Positions 44,779-52,951 of a stretch of DNA of 64,000 bases are shown here, one piece after another. The notes below the pieces were generated by a model. It was given only the letters and a program-made list of their open reading frames with translations, was not told where the DNA came from and made no database searches. How positions within the stretch are numbered: the stretch's first letter is position 1; each line of letters begins with the position of its first letter. Both the position numbers and the translations under genes were made by a program. The DNA is from CASFRF01 sp031549345 (GTDB lineage Bacteria; Verrucomicrobiota; Lentisphaeria; Victivallales; Victivallaceae), in assembly GCA_031549345.1 (NCBI GenBank), contig JAVBPY010000002.1, forward strand, positions 186,001-250,000, given 5' to 3'.

Positions 44779-46142
44779 GCCTTCTCCTCCGAAACTCTGC
44801 GCCGCAACCGCGCGGCGAACATCGAATCACAATCCCCCATCCCCGGCAAAACCGCCATCATACCGGAAAGGTTTTCACCGGTCAAAGGATGCGGGAATGA
44901 ATCCAGGACAAAATCGGGGTGTCCGGCAAGAAAATCGAGGACGACACCCTGGTTTTCCGCCTCAAAAATGGAGCATGTCGCGTAGACAAGCACCCCGCCG
45001 GGGCGTACGCCGCCGGAGGCCGCGTCCAAAATTTCGCGCTGAAGCGCGGCCATTTCCGCGATCTCCCCGGGACGCATTTTCCAGCGGCCATCGGGATTGC
45101 GGCGCCAAACGCCGGAACAGCTGCATGGGGCGTCGACAAGAACGCCGTCAAACTTCCCCTGTTGGCGGCGGCGCGGCGCTTTGCCGTCCCACGCGCGAGT
45201 CATGATATTCGGAAAACCGGCGCGGCGGGCGCGCAAACGCAGATCCTCCAACTTATATTCGCGAATATCGGAGGCGACCACCGTGCCGCGCCGTTGCAGC
45301 AAATCGGCCAATTGAAGCGTTTTCCCGCCCGCCCCCGCACAGGCATCCCACCAGCGTTCGCCGGATTTCGGCGCACAAACAAGGCCGATCGCCTGCGATG
45401 CAAGATCCTGCACCTCAAACGCCCCCTTCCGGTACGCGTCGAGCGTAAACAAATTCACCGGCGAATTGCGTACCGCGAAGGCCCGCTTCAACACGGGATG
45501 CTCCTCCGCATTCAAACCGGCCCCGCGCAAATCGCGTAAAAGCGCCGCATCATCGCCTGCCTGGCTCCGGAGCCACATCGGCGGACGGTAACGCAGCGCC
45601 GTCACCAATGCCTCCACCGGAAAGGATGCGGAAAGTTCTTTCGACACCCAAGCAGGGAGCCAATCGTCCGCCACCGGCGCGGCAACGCCCAGGCGCGCCG
45701 CCCATTCTCCGGCGCGCTCCAACGGGTCGTCATGCCGGAAAGTCAAAATGAAATCGCGCCGGGAAAATTCGCGCCAAAGCACGGCGGCCTCTTCCGGGAA
45801 CACGCCTTCGAGTTCCAACGCACCCGCCGCCAGGCGCGCGGCTTCATCCGCCTGAAACGCACCGCCGCGTTCGAGTTCTTCCGCGCGCACCGCTTCCAAC
45901 GCGCGGCGCAAAACGCCCCAATGACGGAACACGCCGAAGACCATTTCGCTTATCAGGCGTCGGTCCCGCGCTCCACACTGCCGGTGATCGCGGAAGAATC
46001 CGCCCAGGACACGGTCCACGGGGCGCCCCGCGCCGAAAACCGCCGGAAAAACCTCCGCCAGCGCCGCGAGGGCAAAGTGAAGTTGTCCCGGACGGCGGGC
46101 CGAAGAAGCGCTCGCTTTATAATTGTTGTGACTCCTTGTCAT
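44775..46142 (-). CDS. RsmB/NOL1/Nop2-type RNA cytosine-C5 methyltransferase
   Basis: 455 residues. An N-terminal helical domain (about 20-150) is followed by a methyltransferase with WDACAGAGGKTLQLADLL (SAM loop), LVDAPCSCSGVWRRNPDGRW and VYATCSIFEAEN (catalytic cysteines). It is a second m5C methylase beside the one at 38972-40180. The start at 46142 follows a minus-strand TTGACG-16-TACAGA. AGAGGA sits only a few bases before the ATG, closer than ideal. It leads the minus-strand unit through trmL to the radical SAM gene. Confidence 0.85.
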   Translation of the reverse strand: MTRSHNNYKASASSARRPGQLHFALAALAEVFPAVFGAGRPVDRVLGGFFRDHRQCGARDRRLISEMVFGVFRHWGVLRRALEAVRAEELERGGAFQADEAARLAAGALELEGVFPEEAAVLWREFSRRDFILTFRHDDPLERAGEWAARLGVAAPVADDWLPAWVSKELSASFPVEALVTALRYRPPMWLRSQAGDDAALLRDLRGAGLNAEEHPVLKRAFAVRNSPVNLFTLDAYRKGAFEVQDLASQAIGLVCAPKSGERWWDACAGAGGKTLQLADLLQRRGTVVASDIREYKLEDLRLRARRAGFPNIMTRAWDGKAPRRRQQGKFDGVLVDAPCSCSGVWRRNPDGRWKMRPGEIAEMAALQREILDAASGGVRPGGVLVYATCSIFEAENQGVVLDFLAGHPDFVLDSFPHPLTGENLSGMMAVLPGMGDCDSMFAARLRRRVSEEKA

Positions 46143-46209
46143 ATTCCTCTGTTTTCTGTAGCATATTGTAACTTTTCGTCAAAAAAATATTTTTTTCTAG
46201 AAAGAATGC

Positions 46210-46238
46210 TTGCATTTTAGGGCCGTATCAGGTATATT
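46210..46238 (+). promoter_or_regulatory. Promoter of a candidate small RNA
   Basis: TTGCAT (46210-46215), 17 bp, TATATT (46233-46238) on the plus strand, in a gap between two minus-strand genes. No plus-strand protein gene follows. Confidence 0.65.
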
Positions 46239-46244
46239 TATAAG

Positions 46245-46318
46245 TAATTTTAGCTGTCACAGGCTGTCGGGTCACCCCCCTCCCAACGGATTCGACTTCT
46301 TGTGACGGCTTTTTTATT
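46245..46318 (+). ncRNA. Candidate small RNA with C-rich anti-Shine-Dalgarno loop and own terminator
   Basis: About 75 nt. Its start is inferred from the promoter at 46210-46238. An outer stem pairs 46253-46260 (GCTGTCAC) with 46302-46309 (GTGACGGC). An inner stem pairs 46266-46273 (GTCGGGTC) with 46289-46296 (GATTCGAC), using two G-U pairs. The 15-nt apical loop contains CCCCCCTCCC (46275-46284), complementary to a GGAGG ribosome site. The helix is followed directly by TTTTTTATTTTT (46310-46321), a rho-independent terminator for plus-strand transcription only. No open reading frame is present. Similarity to a known RNA family was not recognised. Confidence 0.55.
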
Positions 46319-47111
46319 TTTCCGCCCCTTTGTTTCCTGCCGCAACGACTTCCTTTGGAGGCTTTTCCGCTATTTTTTTCAATTCGATGACACTTTCGAA
46401 CACCATTACATTGCCGACAAGCAGCACTCCGGTCAGCGCGGTGAATGCCAGAAGTTGCCGGTCCAACGCGCGTATCTCCCGAAAACGCCACAGCGCAATC
46501 ACGGCCAGCGCAAGGAGAAGCGTCCCCGGCAGAAGAACCGGCATATCCGGATACCGGCTTCGTCCATAACAAAGTACCGCGACAAAAAAGGCGGCAAGCA
46601 ATACCGCAACCACCCGCGCAACGTCGACAAGCAACCGCCGGAAACGGCGCTTGATCCAATGACCCGGCAAAAACAACTCCGCAAGATACAGCGCGCAAAA
46701 CGGCGCCGCCGGAGTCAACGCACCGGAGAAAGAGTGAAAACCCAACGGTCCCGCCGCCCCCGCGATCGCCGCCGCCGTCAGAAGCGACGGCCCCTTCAGA
46801 CGTATGCACCAACCCGCCAAAAGAAGACCGAGAGCAAGATAAAGCGCCGGAGTCGGCGTCCGCGCGGAAAAGACCAATCCACCCCCGATCACCGTAAAAA
46901 AAGCGGCAAAAAAGCCGCAACGCCAGCTCCGGCGCGCGCCGAGATTCCACACCAAAGCCACAATGGCCGCGGCGGCGGCGACATTCTGCGCCAACGCCCA
47001 CCAACTGGAAAAATTCCCGCGCAGCAACTGCCAGTTCGCCCCGAGCAGAAACATCGCCCCGATCCAAACGAACGCGGTTGTTTTCAAACGTTTAAGCGCG
47101 AATTTGTCCAT
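46314..47111 (-). CDS. Polytopic membrane protein of unknown function
   Basis: 265 residues with about eight hydrophobic segments (for example FVWIGAMFLLGANW, AAAAAIVALVWNL, ALYLALGLLLAGWCIRL, LLLALAVIALWRF). The C-terminus is short and charged. No transporter or enzyme motif was recognised. Its start overlaps the end of proA by 20 bp, so the two are likely co-transcribed. Its stop lies in the T-run of the small RNA on the other strand. Confidence 0.6.
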   Translation of the reverse strand: MDKFALKRLKTTAFVWIGAMFLLGANWQLLRGNFSSWWALAQNVAAAAAIVALVWNLGARRSWRCGFFAAFFTVIGGGLVFSARTPTPALYLALGLLLAGWCIRLKGPSLLTAAAIAGAAGPLGFHSFSGALTPAAPFCALYLAELFLPGHWIKRRFRRLLVDVARVVAVLLAAFFVAVLCYGRSRYPDMPVLLPGTLLLALAVIALWRFREIRALDRQLLAFTALTGVLLVGNVMVFESVIELKKIAEKPPKEVVAAGNKGAEK

Positions 47112-48360
47112 GTCCGGTGACCAGATACTTGTAACTTGTCAATTCATCGGCGCCCATGGGGCCGCGCGCATGCATTTTGTCGGTCGAAATACCGATTTCC
47201 GCACCCATGCCGAATTCACCGCCATCGGTGAAACGGGTCGAAGCGTTCCAGTAAAGGGCCGCCGCGTCCACGCGAGCGAAGAAACTCCGTGCCCGCTCCG
47301 CGCTTGCGGTCAGAATGCCGTCGCTGTGCTTGGAGCCGTAGCGGTTGATGTGATCGATCGCCGCATCCAGCCCGTCCACACATTTGACGTTCAGAATGAA
47401 GTCCAGATATTCGGCCCTGTAATCCGCTTCTCCCGCCGACGGAACAAGGGAGCGGAACGCGTCGTCGCCGCGAAGCTCCACTCCAAGCTCTCTCATCCGC
47501 GCTAAGAACGGAGGAAGGAATTTTTCCGCGACACGACGGTCCACCAGGAGTGTTTCCAACGCATTGCAGGCGCTCGGGCGCTGGCACTTGGCGTTTTCGA
47601 TAATGCTCAGCGCCATGTCCACATCGCAGTCTTCAGCCAAATACAAGTGGCAGACGCCTTTGTAGTGTTTGATGACAGGAATCGTGGACTCCGCCATCAC
47701 CGCGCGGATGAGCCCTTCGCCGCCGCGCGGAATCACAAGGTCGATGCAGTCATTCATTTTGAGCATCCGGTTGACCGCGGCGCGGTCCGTCCAGGGAAGG
47801 AGCTGTACCGCCCCGTCGGGCAGCCCCGATGCGCACGCCGCCTGGTTCAAAAGCCCGGCGATTGTCCGGTTGGACTCGAACGCTTCGCTACCGCCGCGGA
47901 GGATGCAGCAATTCCCCGCCTTGAGGCAAATCCCCGCCGCGTCGCTGGTTACATTCGGGCGCGACTCGTAAATAATCGCCACCACGCCCAACGGCACGCT
48001 GATTTTTTCGATCACCAGCCCGTTCGGACGCTCCGTCCGCGCGAGAAGCCGCCCCACAGGGTCCGCCTGCGCCGCCACTTCGCGCAATCCGCGCGCCATA
48101 CCTTCGATGCGCGCATCGTCCAGACGGAGGCGGTCGAGCATCGCCGCACTCATGGCGGCCGACGCTCCGCACGCCATATCCAAAGCATTGGCGGACTTGA
48201 TCGCTTCACGGTGCTCCCACAATGTCGCGGCCATCCGTTCCAAACAAGCCGACTTGGCCTCCGACGGCATCACCGCCAGCGCACGCGAAGCGATTACAGC
48301 CTTTTCACCCATTGCAAGGAGCTCGCGCTCCATGGTTTCATATTCCACGTTGTTCCCCAT
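47092..48360 (-). CDS. proA: Gamma-glutamyl phosphate reductase
   Basis: 422 residues from ATG 48360, with GGAGG about 11 bp upstream; E. coli ProA is 417. It reduces gamma-glutamyl phosphate to glutamate semialdehyde in proline synthesis. Visible hallmarks are VPLGVVAIIYESRPNVTSDA, RGGSEAFESNR, IPRGGEGLI, the catalytic cysteine in RPSACNALETLLVD, and NASTRFTDGGEFGMGAEIGI. ProB is not adjacent; the gene upstream (48366-49316) is not a recognisable glutamate kinase. Confidence 0.94.
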   Translation of the reverse strand: MGNNVEYETMERELLAMGEKAVIASRALAVMPSEAKSACLERMAATLWEHREAIKSANALDMACGASAAMSAAMLDRLRLDDARIEGMARGLREVAAQADPVGRLLARTERPNGLVIEKISVPLGVVAIIYESRPNVTSDAAGICLKAGNCCILRGGSEAFESNRTIAGLLNQAACASGLPDGAVQLLPWTDRAAVNRMLKMNDCIDLVIPRGGEGLIRAVMAESTIPVIKHYKGVCHLYLAEDCDVDMALSIIENAKCQRPSACNALETLLVDRRVAEKFLPPFLARMRELGVELRGDDAFRSLVPSAGEADYRAEYLDFILNVKCVDGLDAAIDHINRYGSKHSDGILTASAERARSFFARVDAAALYWNASTRFTDGGEFGMGAEIGISTDKMHARGPMGADELTSYKYLVTGHGQIRA

Positions 48361-48365
48361 CTTTC

Positions 48366-49316
48366 TTATTCCTCCGCGGTGCGCCGCGGAATCCCCCGCG
48401 ATGCAAAAATTTGTTCGTATTCTTCCGCCGACAACGCGTCCGAAAGAACAAGCGTATCCAGCCGGTGTCCGCCGCAGCATTCGGCAATCACCCGGTGCAG
48501 AGCACCTGAATCGACGGCCAGTCCCCCCAACAGAACGCCGCGCCGTAAAAGCTCACGGGCAAGTACAAGGTGCGTAACCTCGTCCACCCCCAAGGAAGAC
48601 ACAGGGAAAAGAACAGCATCTTCTCCCTTGCGCTTCAATGCAAGGCCCATGGAAGAAAGACGTTCGATCCATTCTTCCGTCCACGGCGCCCAGGTTCCCG
48701 ACGCAACACGCAACACCGACGCTCCCAAAATAAATGTCTTTCCCGCATATTCGCTTTCCAGCGGCGATTCCGGCTTCCGCGCGGCGGAGGCCGCAATATC
48801 CGGAACAACCCCGCCCGCCCCCGCTTTCAGCGCATTAAGCGCTTCATGGGATGTTTTAGCCTCCGCCATCACCCCGTACGGATGCCGCATCCCCGCAACG
48901 AACGCCGCCCAAACCGCCGTGTTCACATCGCCGCGCAGCACAGGGAACAACCGAAATCCCTCCGAGGCGCGCAAAAATGCCTCCCGCGCCGACGCTGCTT
49001 CGGCACACAACTCCACCAGCGGCACGTCGCGCGGAAACGCCTTGGGGGCCAATCCGCCGATCAAACGCCGCAGGGTCGGAACAACGTCTTCTCCCGCGCG
49101 CGTAAGCACGCAGTAGCAGAACGGCGTTTCCGTCCATTCCCCTGTAAGCTCTTCCGGAAAAGAACGCTTATTGGGAACCTGCCATGCAAGGCGGTGCTCC
49201 GTGCCGCGCGCAACCAGCACAACCGCCCCGGCGCCGAAAGTGCGCAGGGTGGAAGCATCGATCTCCCACCCCGACAGCGCCTTATCGCCCCGTTTCCTGA
49301 AATCCTCAATTTTCAT
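48366..49316 (-). CDS. Protein of unknown function upstream of proA
   Basis: 316 residues from ATG 49316; the frame extends 12 codons further to a TTG, but the promoter lies there. No family was recognised. It is soluble and alpha/beta in character, with AGAVVLVARGTEH near the start, a central Ala-rich helical part (ELCAEAASAREAFL) and a C-terminal part reading GVDEVTHLVLARELLRRGVL and LDTLVLSDALSAEEYEQIFA. It is 5 bp upstream of proA. A glutamate kinase (ProB) would be expected in this place, but it shows none of that family's motifs. Confidence 0.6.
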   Translation of the reverse strand: MKIEDFRKRGDKALSGWEIDASTLRTFGAGAVVLVARGTEHRLAWQVPNKRSFPEELTGEWTETPFCYCVLTRAGEDVVPTLRRLIGGLAPKAFPRDVPLVELCAEAASAREAFLRASEGFRLFPVLRGDVNTAVWAAFVAGMRHPYGVMAEAKTSHEALNALKAGAGGVVPDIAASAARKPESPLESEYAGKTFILGASVLRVASGTWAPWTEEWIERLSSMGLALKRKGEDAVLFPVSSLGVDEVTHLVLARELLRRGVLLGGLAVDSGALHRVIAECCGGHRLDTLVLSDALSAEEYEQIFASRGIPRRTAEE

Positions 49317-49324
49317 ACTTTCAT

Positions 49325-49352
49325 AAAGTAACTCTTTTTCCGTACAAATCAA
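49325..49352 (-). promoter_or_regulatory. Promoter of the proA unit, predicted leaderless start
   Basis: Minus strand TTGATT (49352-49347), 16 bp, TACTTT (49330-49325), then 8 bp (ATGAAAGT) to ATG 49316. No good Shine-Dalgarno is seen. Confidence 0.5.
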
Positions 49353-49363
49353 GGAGACGTCGC

Positions 49364-49392
49364 TTGAAAATTCGAAACCTTCGCGCTATACT
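49364..49392 (+). promoter_or_regulatory. Promoter of the Gfo/Idh/MocA oxidoreductase gene
   Basis: TTGAAA (49364-49369), 17 bp, TATACT (49387-49392). ATG 49417 follows with a normal ribosome site (AAGGA). It diverges from the proA-unit promoter. Confidence 0.75.
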
Positions 49393-49416
49393 TCACAAAA
49401 TCAAGGAAAAAATCTC

Positions 49417-50385
49417 ATGAAAAAGAACATTCGCTGGGGAATCATCGGACCGGGCGCTATTGCCCGCCGCTTTGCCATGGCATTGCGCGGTGTGGAGAAC
49501 GCGGAACTTGTCGCCGTATCCTCCCGCTCCGCCGAACGTTGCCGTCCTTTTATGGAGGAGTTCGGCGCAACGCGCTGCTTTGCCGCGCCGGAGGAACTTG
49601 CCGCTTGTCGCGATGTGGATGCCGTTTATGTTTCCACGCCGCATCCCTTCCACCACGCCGGCGCGCGCGCGGTGCTGGAAGGCGGAAAGGCGGTTCTCTG
49701 CGAAAAACCCATTACGATGAATGCCGCCGAGTTGGAGGATCTCATCGCCGTTGCCCAACGCAACAACGCGTTCCTGATGGAAGCGATGTGGACACGGTTT
49801 CTCCCCGTCAACCGCGAAGTCCTCCAATGGGTGCGCCAGGGTGAAATCGGCCCCCTCCGCATGATTTACGCCGACTTCTGCTTCAGCAACGACTTCAACC
49901 CGGCGAGCCGCCTTTTCGCGCCGGAACTCGGCGGCGGGGCTTTGCTCGACATCGGCATCTACGTCATCAGCTACGCGCAGATGCTCGCAGGCAATCCGGA
50001 AAAAATCACAGGACTCCAAACCCCCGCCCCCTCCGGCGTGGACGGTTGCAACGCCATCCTCGGGAGTTATCCCCGGGGCGTTCTCGCACTTCTTTCCAGC
50101 GCGATGCAGAGCTGCAACACCAACCAGGCCCGGATCTGCGGCGAACGCGGTGAAATCATCGTCCCGAATTTCTGGAGCGCGGAGAGCGCAACGCTGAAAC
50201 GCCGCGGCGAATCCGCCCCCTCCTTGCAGAGCAAACATCCGCACAAAGTCAACGGATTTGAGTATGAAATCGAAGAAGTTCACCGGTGCTTGGCGGAAGG
50301 AAAAATCGAAAGCTCCGTAATGCCCCTTGCGGACAGTCTCAGCCTTCAACGCCAGATGGATCAACTCCGCGCGACATGGCGCTGA
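49417..50385 (+). CDS. Gfo/Idh/MocA family NAD(P)-dependent oxidoreductase
   Basis: 322 residues. The Rossmann motif GIIGPGAIARRFA is followed by VDAVYVSTPHPFHHAGARA and the conserved CEKPITMNAAEL. MEAMWTRFLP and GGGALLDIGIYVI are typical of the dihydrodiol dehydrogenase-like branch. It probably oxidises or reduces a sugar or cyclic polyol; the substrate is unknown. Its own promoter and ribosome site are clear. Its last 47 bp overlap the convergent heptosyltransferase gene. Confidence 0.9.
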   Translation: MKKNIRWGIIGPGAIARRFAMALRGVENAELVAVSSRSAERCRPFMEEFGATRCFAAPEELAACRDVDAVYVSTPHPFHHAGARAVLEGGKAVLCEKPITMNAAELEDLIAVAQRNNAFLMEAMWTRFLPVNREVLQWVRQGEIGPLRMIYADFCFSNDFNPASRLFAPELGGGALLDIGIYVISYAQMLAGNPEKITGLQTPAPSGVDGCNAILGSYPRGVLALLSSAMQSCNTNQARICGERGEIIVPNFWSAESATLKRRGESAPSLQSKHPHKVNGFEYEIEEVHRCLAEGKIESSVMPLADSLSLQRQMDQLRATWR

Positions 50386-51418
50386 GCAACTCCGCCGCCG
50401 CAAAGGACGAATCGATGTTGTGGCACGCGGGGGCCGTGTAAAGCGGGCAGCGGCGGCTCATACAGGGCGCGCACGGCAATTCCAGGCGGAGAATCTTATG
50501 GCATTCGCCATAGGGGCCCGTCAATTCCGCGTTCGTCGGCCCGAAAAAACAAACGGCGGGGACGCCCAGCGCCGCGGCGGCATGCACCGGGCCGCTGTCG
50601 TTGCTGAGCACCGCGCCGCAACGCCGGATCAGTTCGACCATTTCGCCCAGGGACGTGCGCCCGATAAGATCGGTCATCCCCGGAAAATTCTCTCCGACCT
50701 CACGCCCCGCCGCCGCGTCGGAGGGCGCACCTATTAACACAAACCGGAGATCCGGCCTTTGCAGGGCCGCTTTCTGCAACACTTCACGGAAAAGACGCGG
50801 AGGGAACGCCTTGGAGATCCACCGCGCCCCCGGCATCACACCGACAAGCGGCGTACCCGGAGCAATACCCGATGCATCCAAAAGTTTCCCGACCATCGCC
50901 GCGTGGCGCTCCGACACAGGAAGACGCAGCACCGGTACCGGGGAGTCCGTCCCCAGCAACGCATTGACAAGCGCCACATTCCGCACAACCGCATGGGCGG
51001 CGCGCGGAACCGGCAATCCGGCGCGGTAGAACCAACGCGCCGCCCCTTCACGCGGATGGGCAAAGCCGACGGGGCGGGAACCCGCCGCCAACGCCGCAAA
51101 AAAAGCGCTGCGGAAAAGCCCCTGAAAATCAATGACAAGATCGTATCGCTCCTTCCGAAGCTCCCGCGTTAATCGAAAAAATTCCGGACCGAAACTCCGC
51201 AACCGCCCCAAAGCCGCGCGGTTGAAAAGAATGCGCCGCCGCACCGGAAACGGAGAATAATCCAAAACCTCCTGAAAGGCGGGATGAACCAAAAAATCAA
51301 GTTCCGCCTCCGGATACGCCCTCCGCAACAATTCCAGCGCGGGGAAAACATGAAAAATATCCCCAAGACTGCTCGGCTTGACAACCAGCAGCCGGCGAAC
51401 CGCGTTCCCAGAGGTCAT
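50339..51418 (-). CDS. Family 9 glycosyltransferase (LPS heptosyltransferase type)
   Basis: 359 residues from ATG 51418, which has an ideal AAGGAGG ribosome site; the longer open frame upstream is a shadow of the phosphoesterase gene. The GT9 start motif VVKPSSLGDIFHVFPALELL and the second-domain motifs LVGVMPGARWISKAFPPRLF, LSNDSGPVHAAAALGVP and FFGPTNAELTGPYG are intact, as is the C-terminal cysteine cluster CAPCMSRRCP. These enzymes add L-glycero-D-manno-heptose to the LPS core, in line with hldD and lptD in this window. Confidence 0.9.
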   Translation of the reverse strand: MTSGNAVRRLLVVKPSSLGDIFHVFPALELLRRAYPEAELDFLVHPAFQEVLDYSPFPVRRRILFNRAALGRLRSFGPEFFRLTRELRKERYDLVIDFQGLFRSAFFAALAAGSRPVGFAHPREGAARWFYRAGLPVPRAAHAVVRNVALVNALLGTDSPVPVLRLPVSERHAAMVGKLLDASGIAPGTPLVGVMPGARWISKAFPPRLFREVLQKAALQRPDLRFVLIGAPSDAAAGREVGENFPGMTDLIGRTSLGEMVELIRRCGAVLSNDSGPVHAAAALGVPAVCFFGPTNAELTGPYGECHKILRLELPCAPCMSRRCPLYTAPACHNIDSSFAAAELLSAMSRGVDPSGVEG

Positions 51419-51428
51419 GCGCCCCTCC

Positions 51429-52232
51429 TTACGAGCCTGCGGACAGACGCGAAGCAAGGCGCTCCGGCAATCCGGCGTCGAGCACTTTTTGCTGCGTAAG
51501 GGCGACATTGTAGGGAAGCGCATAGCGCGTAACCGTCCGCGCCACGGAGTCATAGACGGCAAAGCTGCTCCGCGGATCATGGTTGCGCGGCTGACCGATG
51601 CTGCCCACGTTGAAGAGGTATTTGAATCCCGGCTTGATCTCGACGCTTCTCTCGTCGGGAACATCCGACTCCGCGCCCTGGAGAAAGCCCCACTCTTCAA
51701 TCTCCTCGACACTGCGATCGTACATGCCGGTGATCGGCTTCTTGCAAAAGGCGACCGGCACGTGGGAATGCCCGCAAAAACAAAGCTGGGTAAACTGGTA
51801 GCTGAAGTTGTCCGTCGCATGGTGCGCATCGAAAATATAGCCCCAGTTGTCCGGGGAGTCGAGCGTGGCATGCACAAGCGTCATGTTGGCTCCCGCCACG
51901 GCGGTGCGGTAGGGCACGCCGGAAACAAGGTAGTTGCGCTCTTCTTCCGAAAGCTGCTCCCTTGTCCAGAGAACGGCATAGCGGGCACTCGGATTGAAGC
52001 CGAGCATTTCCTGGTCTTCGCCCCCCACGTACTCATCGTGGTTTCCCAGGACGCGGGCGACCAGAGGCAATTCGCGAATCCGGCGGAGACAGGCGACCGG
52101 ATCGGCATTGTAGCCGACAATGTCCCCCAGCGAGATGTAGTGCTCCACACCGAGCTCTTCACACTTCTCCAGCACCGCCGTCAACGCCTCGATATTCGAG
52201 TGCACATCGCTCAAAACCGCATATTTCGCCAT
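51429..52232 (-). CDS. Metallophosphoesterase (calcineurin-like)
   Basis: 267 residues from ATG 52232. All metal-site motifs are seen: LSDVHSNIEAL (Asp, His), SLGDIVGYNADP, LGNHDEYV, LVHATL and CGHSHVP. It resembles the YfcE/ApaH-like or diadenosine polyphosphatase group; the physiological substrate cannot be told. It is 10 bp upstream of the GT9 gene and directly downstream of the RNase P RNA gene. A TATAAT at 52276-52271 (minus strand) at the rnpB 3' border could be part of its own promoter, but no good -35 box is present. Confidence 0.88.
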   Translation of the reverse strand: MAKYAVLSDVHSNIEALTAVLEKCEELGVEHYISLGDIVGYNADPVACLRRIRELPLVARVLGNHDEYVGGEDQEMLGFNPSARYAVLWTREQLSEEERNYLVSGVPYRTAVAGANMTLVHATLDSPDNWGYIFDAHHATDNFSYQFTQLCFCGHSHVPVAFCKKPITGMYDRSVEEIEEWGFLQGAESDVPDERSVEIKPGFKYLFNVGSIGQPRNHDPRSSFAVYDSVARTVTRYALPYNVALTQQKVLDAGLPERLASRLSAGS

Positions 52233-52279
52233 GACCGTCCTATCTCCGAAGCTCTTGCACGTTCTTCCCAATTATAGTG

Positions 52280-52660
52280 GCGCGGCAACGGCGATAAGCC
52301 GGATTCTGTACCCGCGAATATCTTCGCGGGCGGCAATCATCTGTCTATGCGACCAGAACCCGGGACTTCAAACGCCGCGAGCCACGGCTCGTCCCCTATT
52401 TGGTCTTGCTACGGGAGGGGTTTACCTATGCGACGCCGCTTTCGCTAAGCGCCCGGCGGGCTCTTACCCCGCCTTTTCACCCTTACCGGCAAAACTTGCG
52501 TCCCGCCGGCGGTATTTTTTCTGTTGCACTGGCCTTTCCGCGGCTTATCGTCCGCGGCATCCTTCCTTAACAAAAGGACTCCCTGCTCTCTGTAGTCCGG
52601 ACTTTCCTCCCAAGGAAAACTCGCGTTCTCCAAGAGCGACTGCCTGCCGTTACCGCACCG
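52280..52660 (-). ncRNA. rnpB: RNase P RNA, bacterial type A
   Basis: Read on the minus strand, this is the catalytic RNA of RNase P, which trims tRNA 5' ends. The universal 5' signature GAGGAAAGTCCGGACT is present, as are the AACAG-type and J-region blocks (AGGGTGAAA, GCAAGACCAAATAGGGG). The 3' signature CAGAATCCGGCTTATCG comes just before the end. Helix P1 forms from 52656-52646 (GCGGTAACGGC) with 52292-52282 (GCCGTTGCCGC), 11 bp with one G-U, which fixes both borders to within a few bases. The P4/P6 long-range segment is retained, so it is type A. Confidence 0.96.
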
Positions 52661-52666
52661 GAAACT

Positions 52667-52694
52667 AATATATCGTATACGGTTGATTTTGCAA
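52667..52694 (-). promoter_or_regulatory. Promoter of rnpB
   Basis: Minus strand TTGCAA (52694-52689), 16 bp, TATATT (52672-52667). Predicted transcription start near 52660 fits the 5' edge of helix P1. Confidence 0.7.
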
Positions 52695-52723
52695 GAGGAA
52701 ATCGGCGAAATAGTCAATAATTC

Positions 52724-52951
52724 TTACAATGCTTCGGATGCGATGCGGAGAAACAAAAACGGAGTCTCCTCCGCCTGCCGCGTCCAGGCTTCCGCGCCGG
52801 ACGAAACGGGGACCAATTTCCGCGCCTCGCGGATCGCTTCGGAGGGGGCCTCCACGACGGCTCCGTGGCGGCCGGACCCCAAAAGAAACAGCGCCAATGC
52901 CGCAATCAGAACGATCGCCGCCAAACGCACCATCTTCGCTTGTATCTTCAT
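52724..52951 (-). CDS. Small single-span membrane protein coupled to mraZ
   Basis: 75 residues. One membrane segment at about residues 8-25 (VRLAAIVLIAALALFLLG) is followed by a 50-residue extracytoplasmic part without cysteines. Its ATG overlaps the mraZ stop by four bases (ATGA). In standard division clusters mraZ is followed by rsmH and the small bitopic protein FtsL. This protein has the topology of FtsL but no clear leucine-zipper coiled coil, and rsmH is absent, so FtsL is only a guess. Confidence 0.6.
   Translation of the reverse strand: MKIQAKMVRLAAIVLIAALALFLLGSGRHGAVVEAPSEAIREARKLVPVSSGAEAWTRQAEETPFLFLRIASEAL

Noticed and set aside
51419..51877. Upstream extension of the GT9 gene
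   Set aside because: It runs through the phosphoesterase coding sequence; the GT9 signature begins right after ATG 51418 with AAGGAGG.
52271..52276. TATAAT as a promoter for the phosphoesterase
   Set aside because: No acceptable -35 box at 16-18 bp and it touches the rnpB 3' end; left only as a remark.
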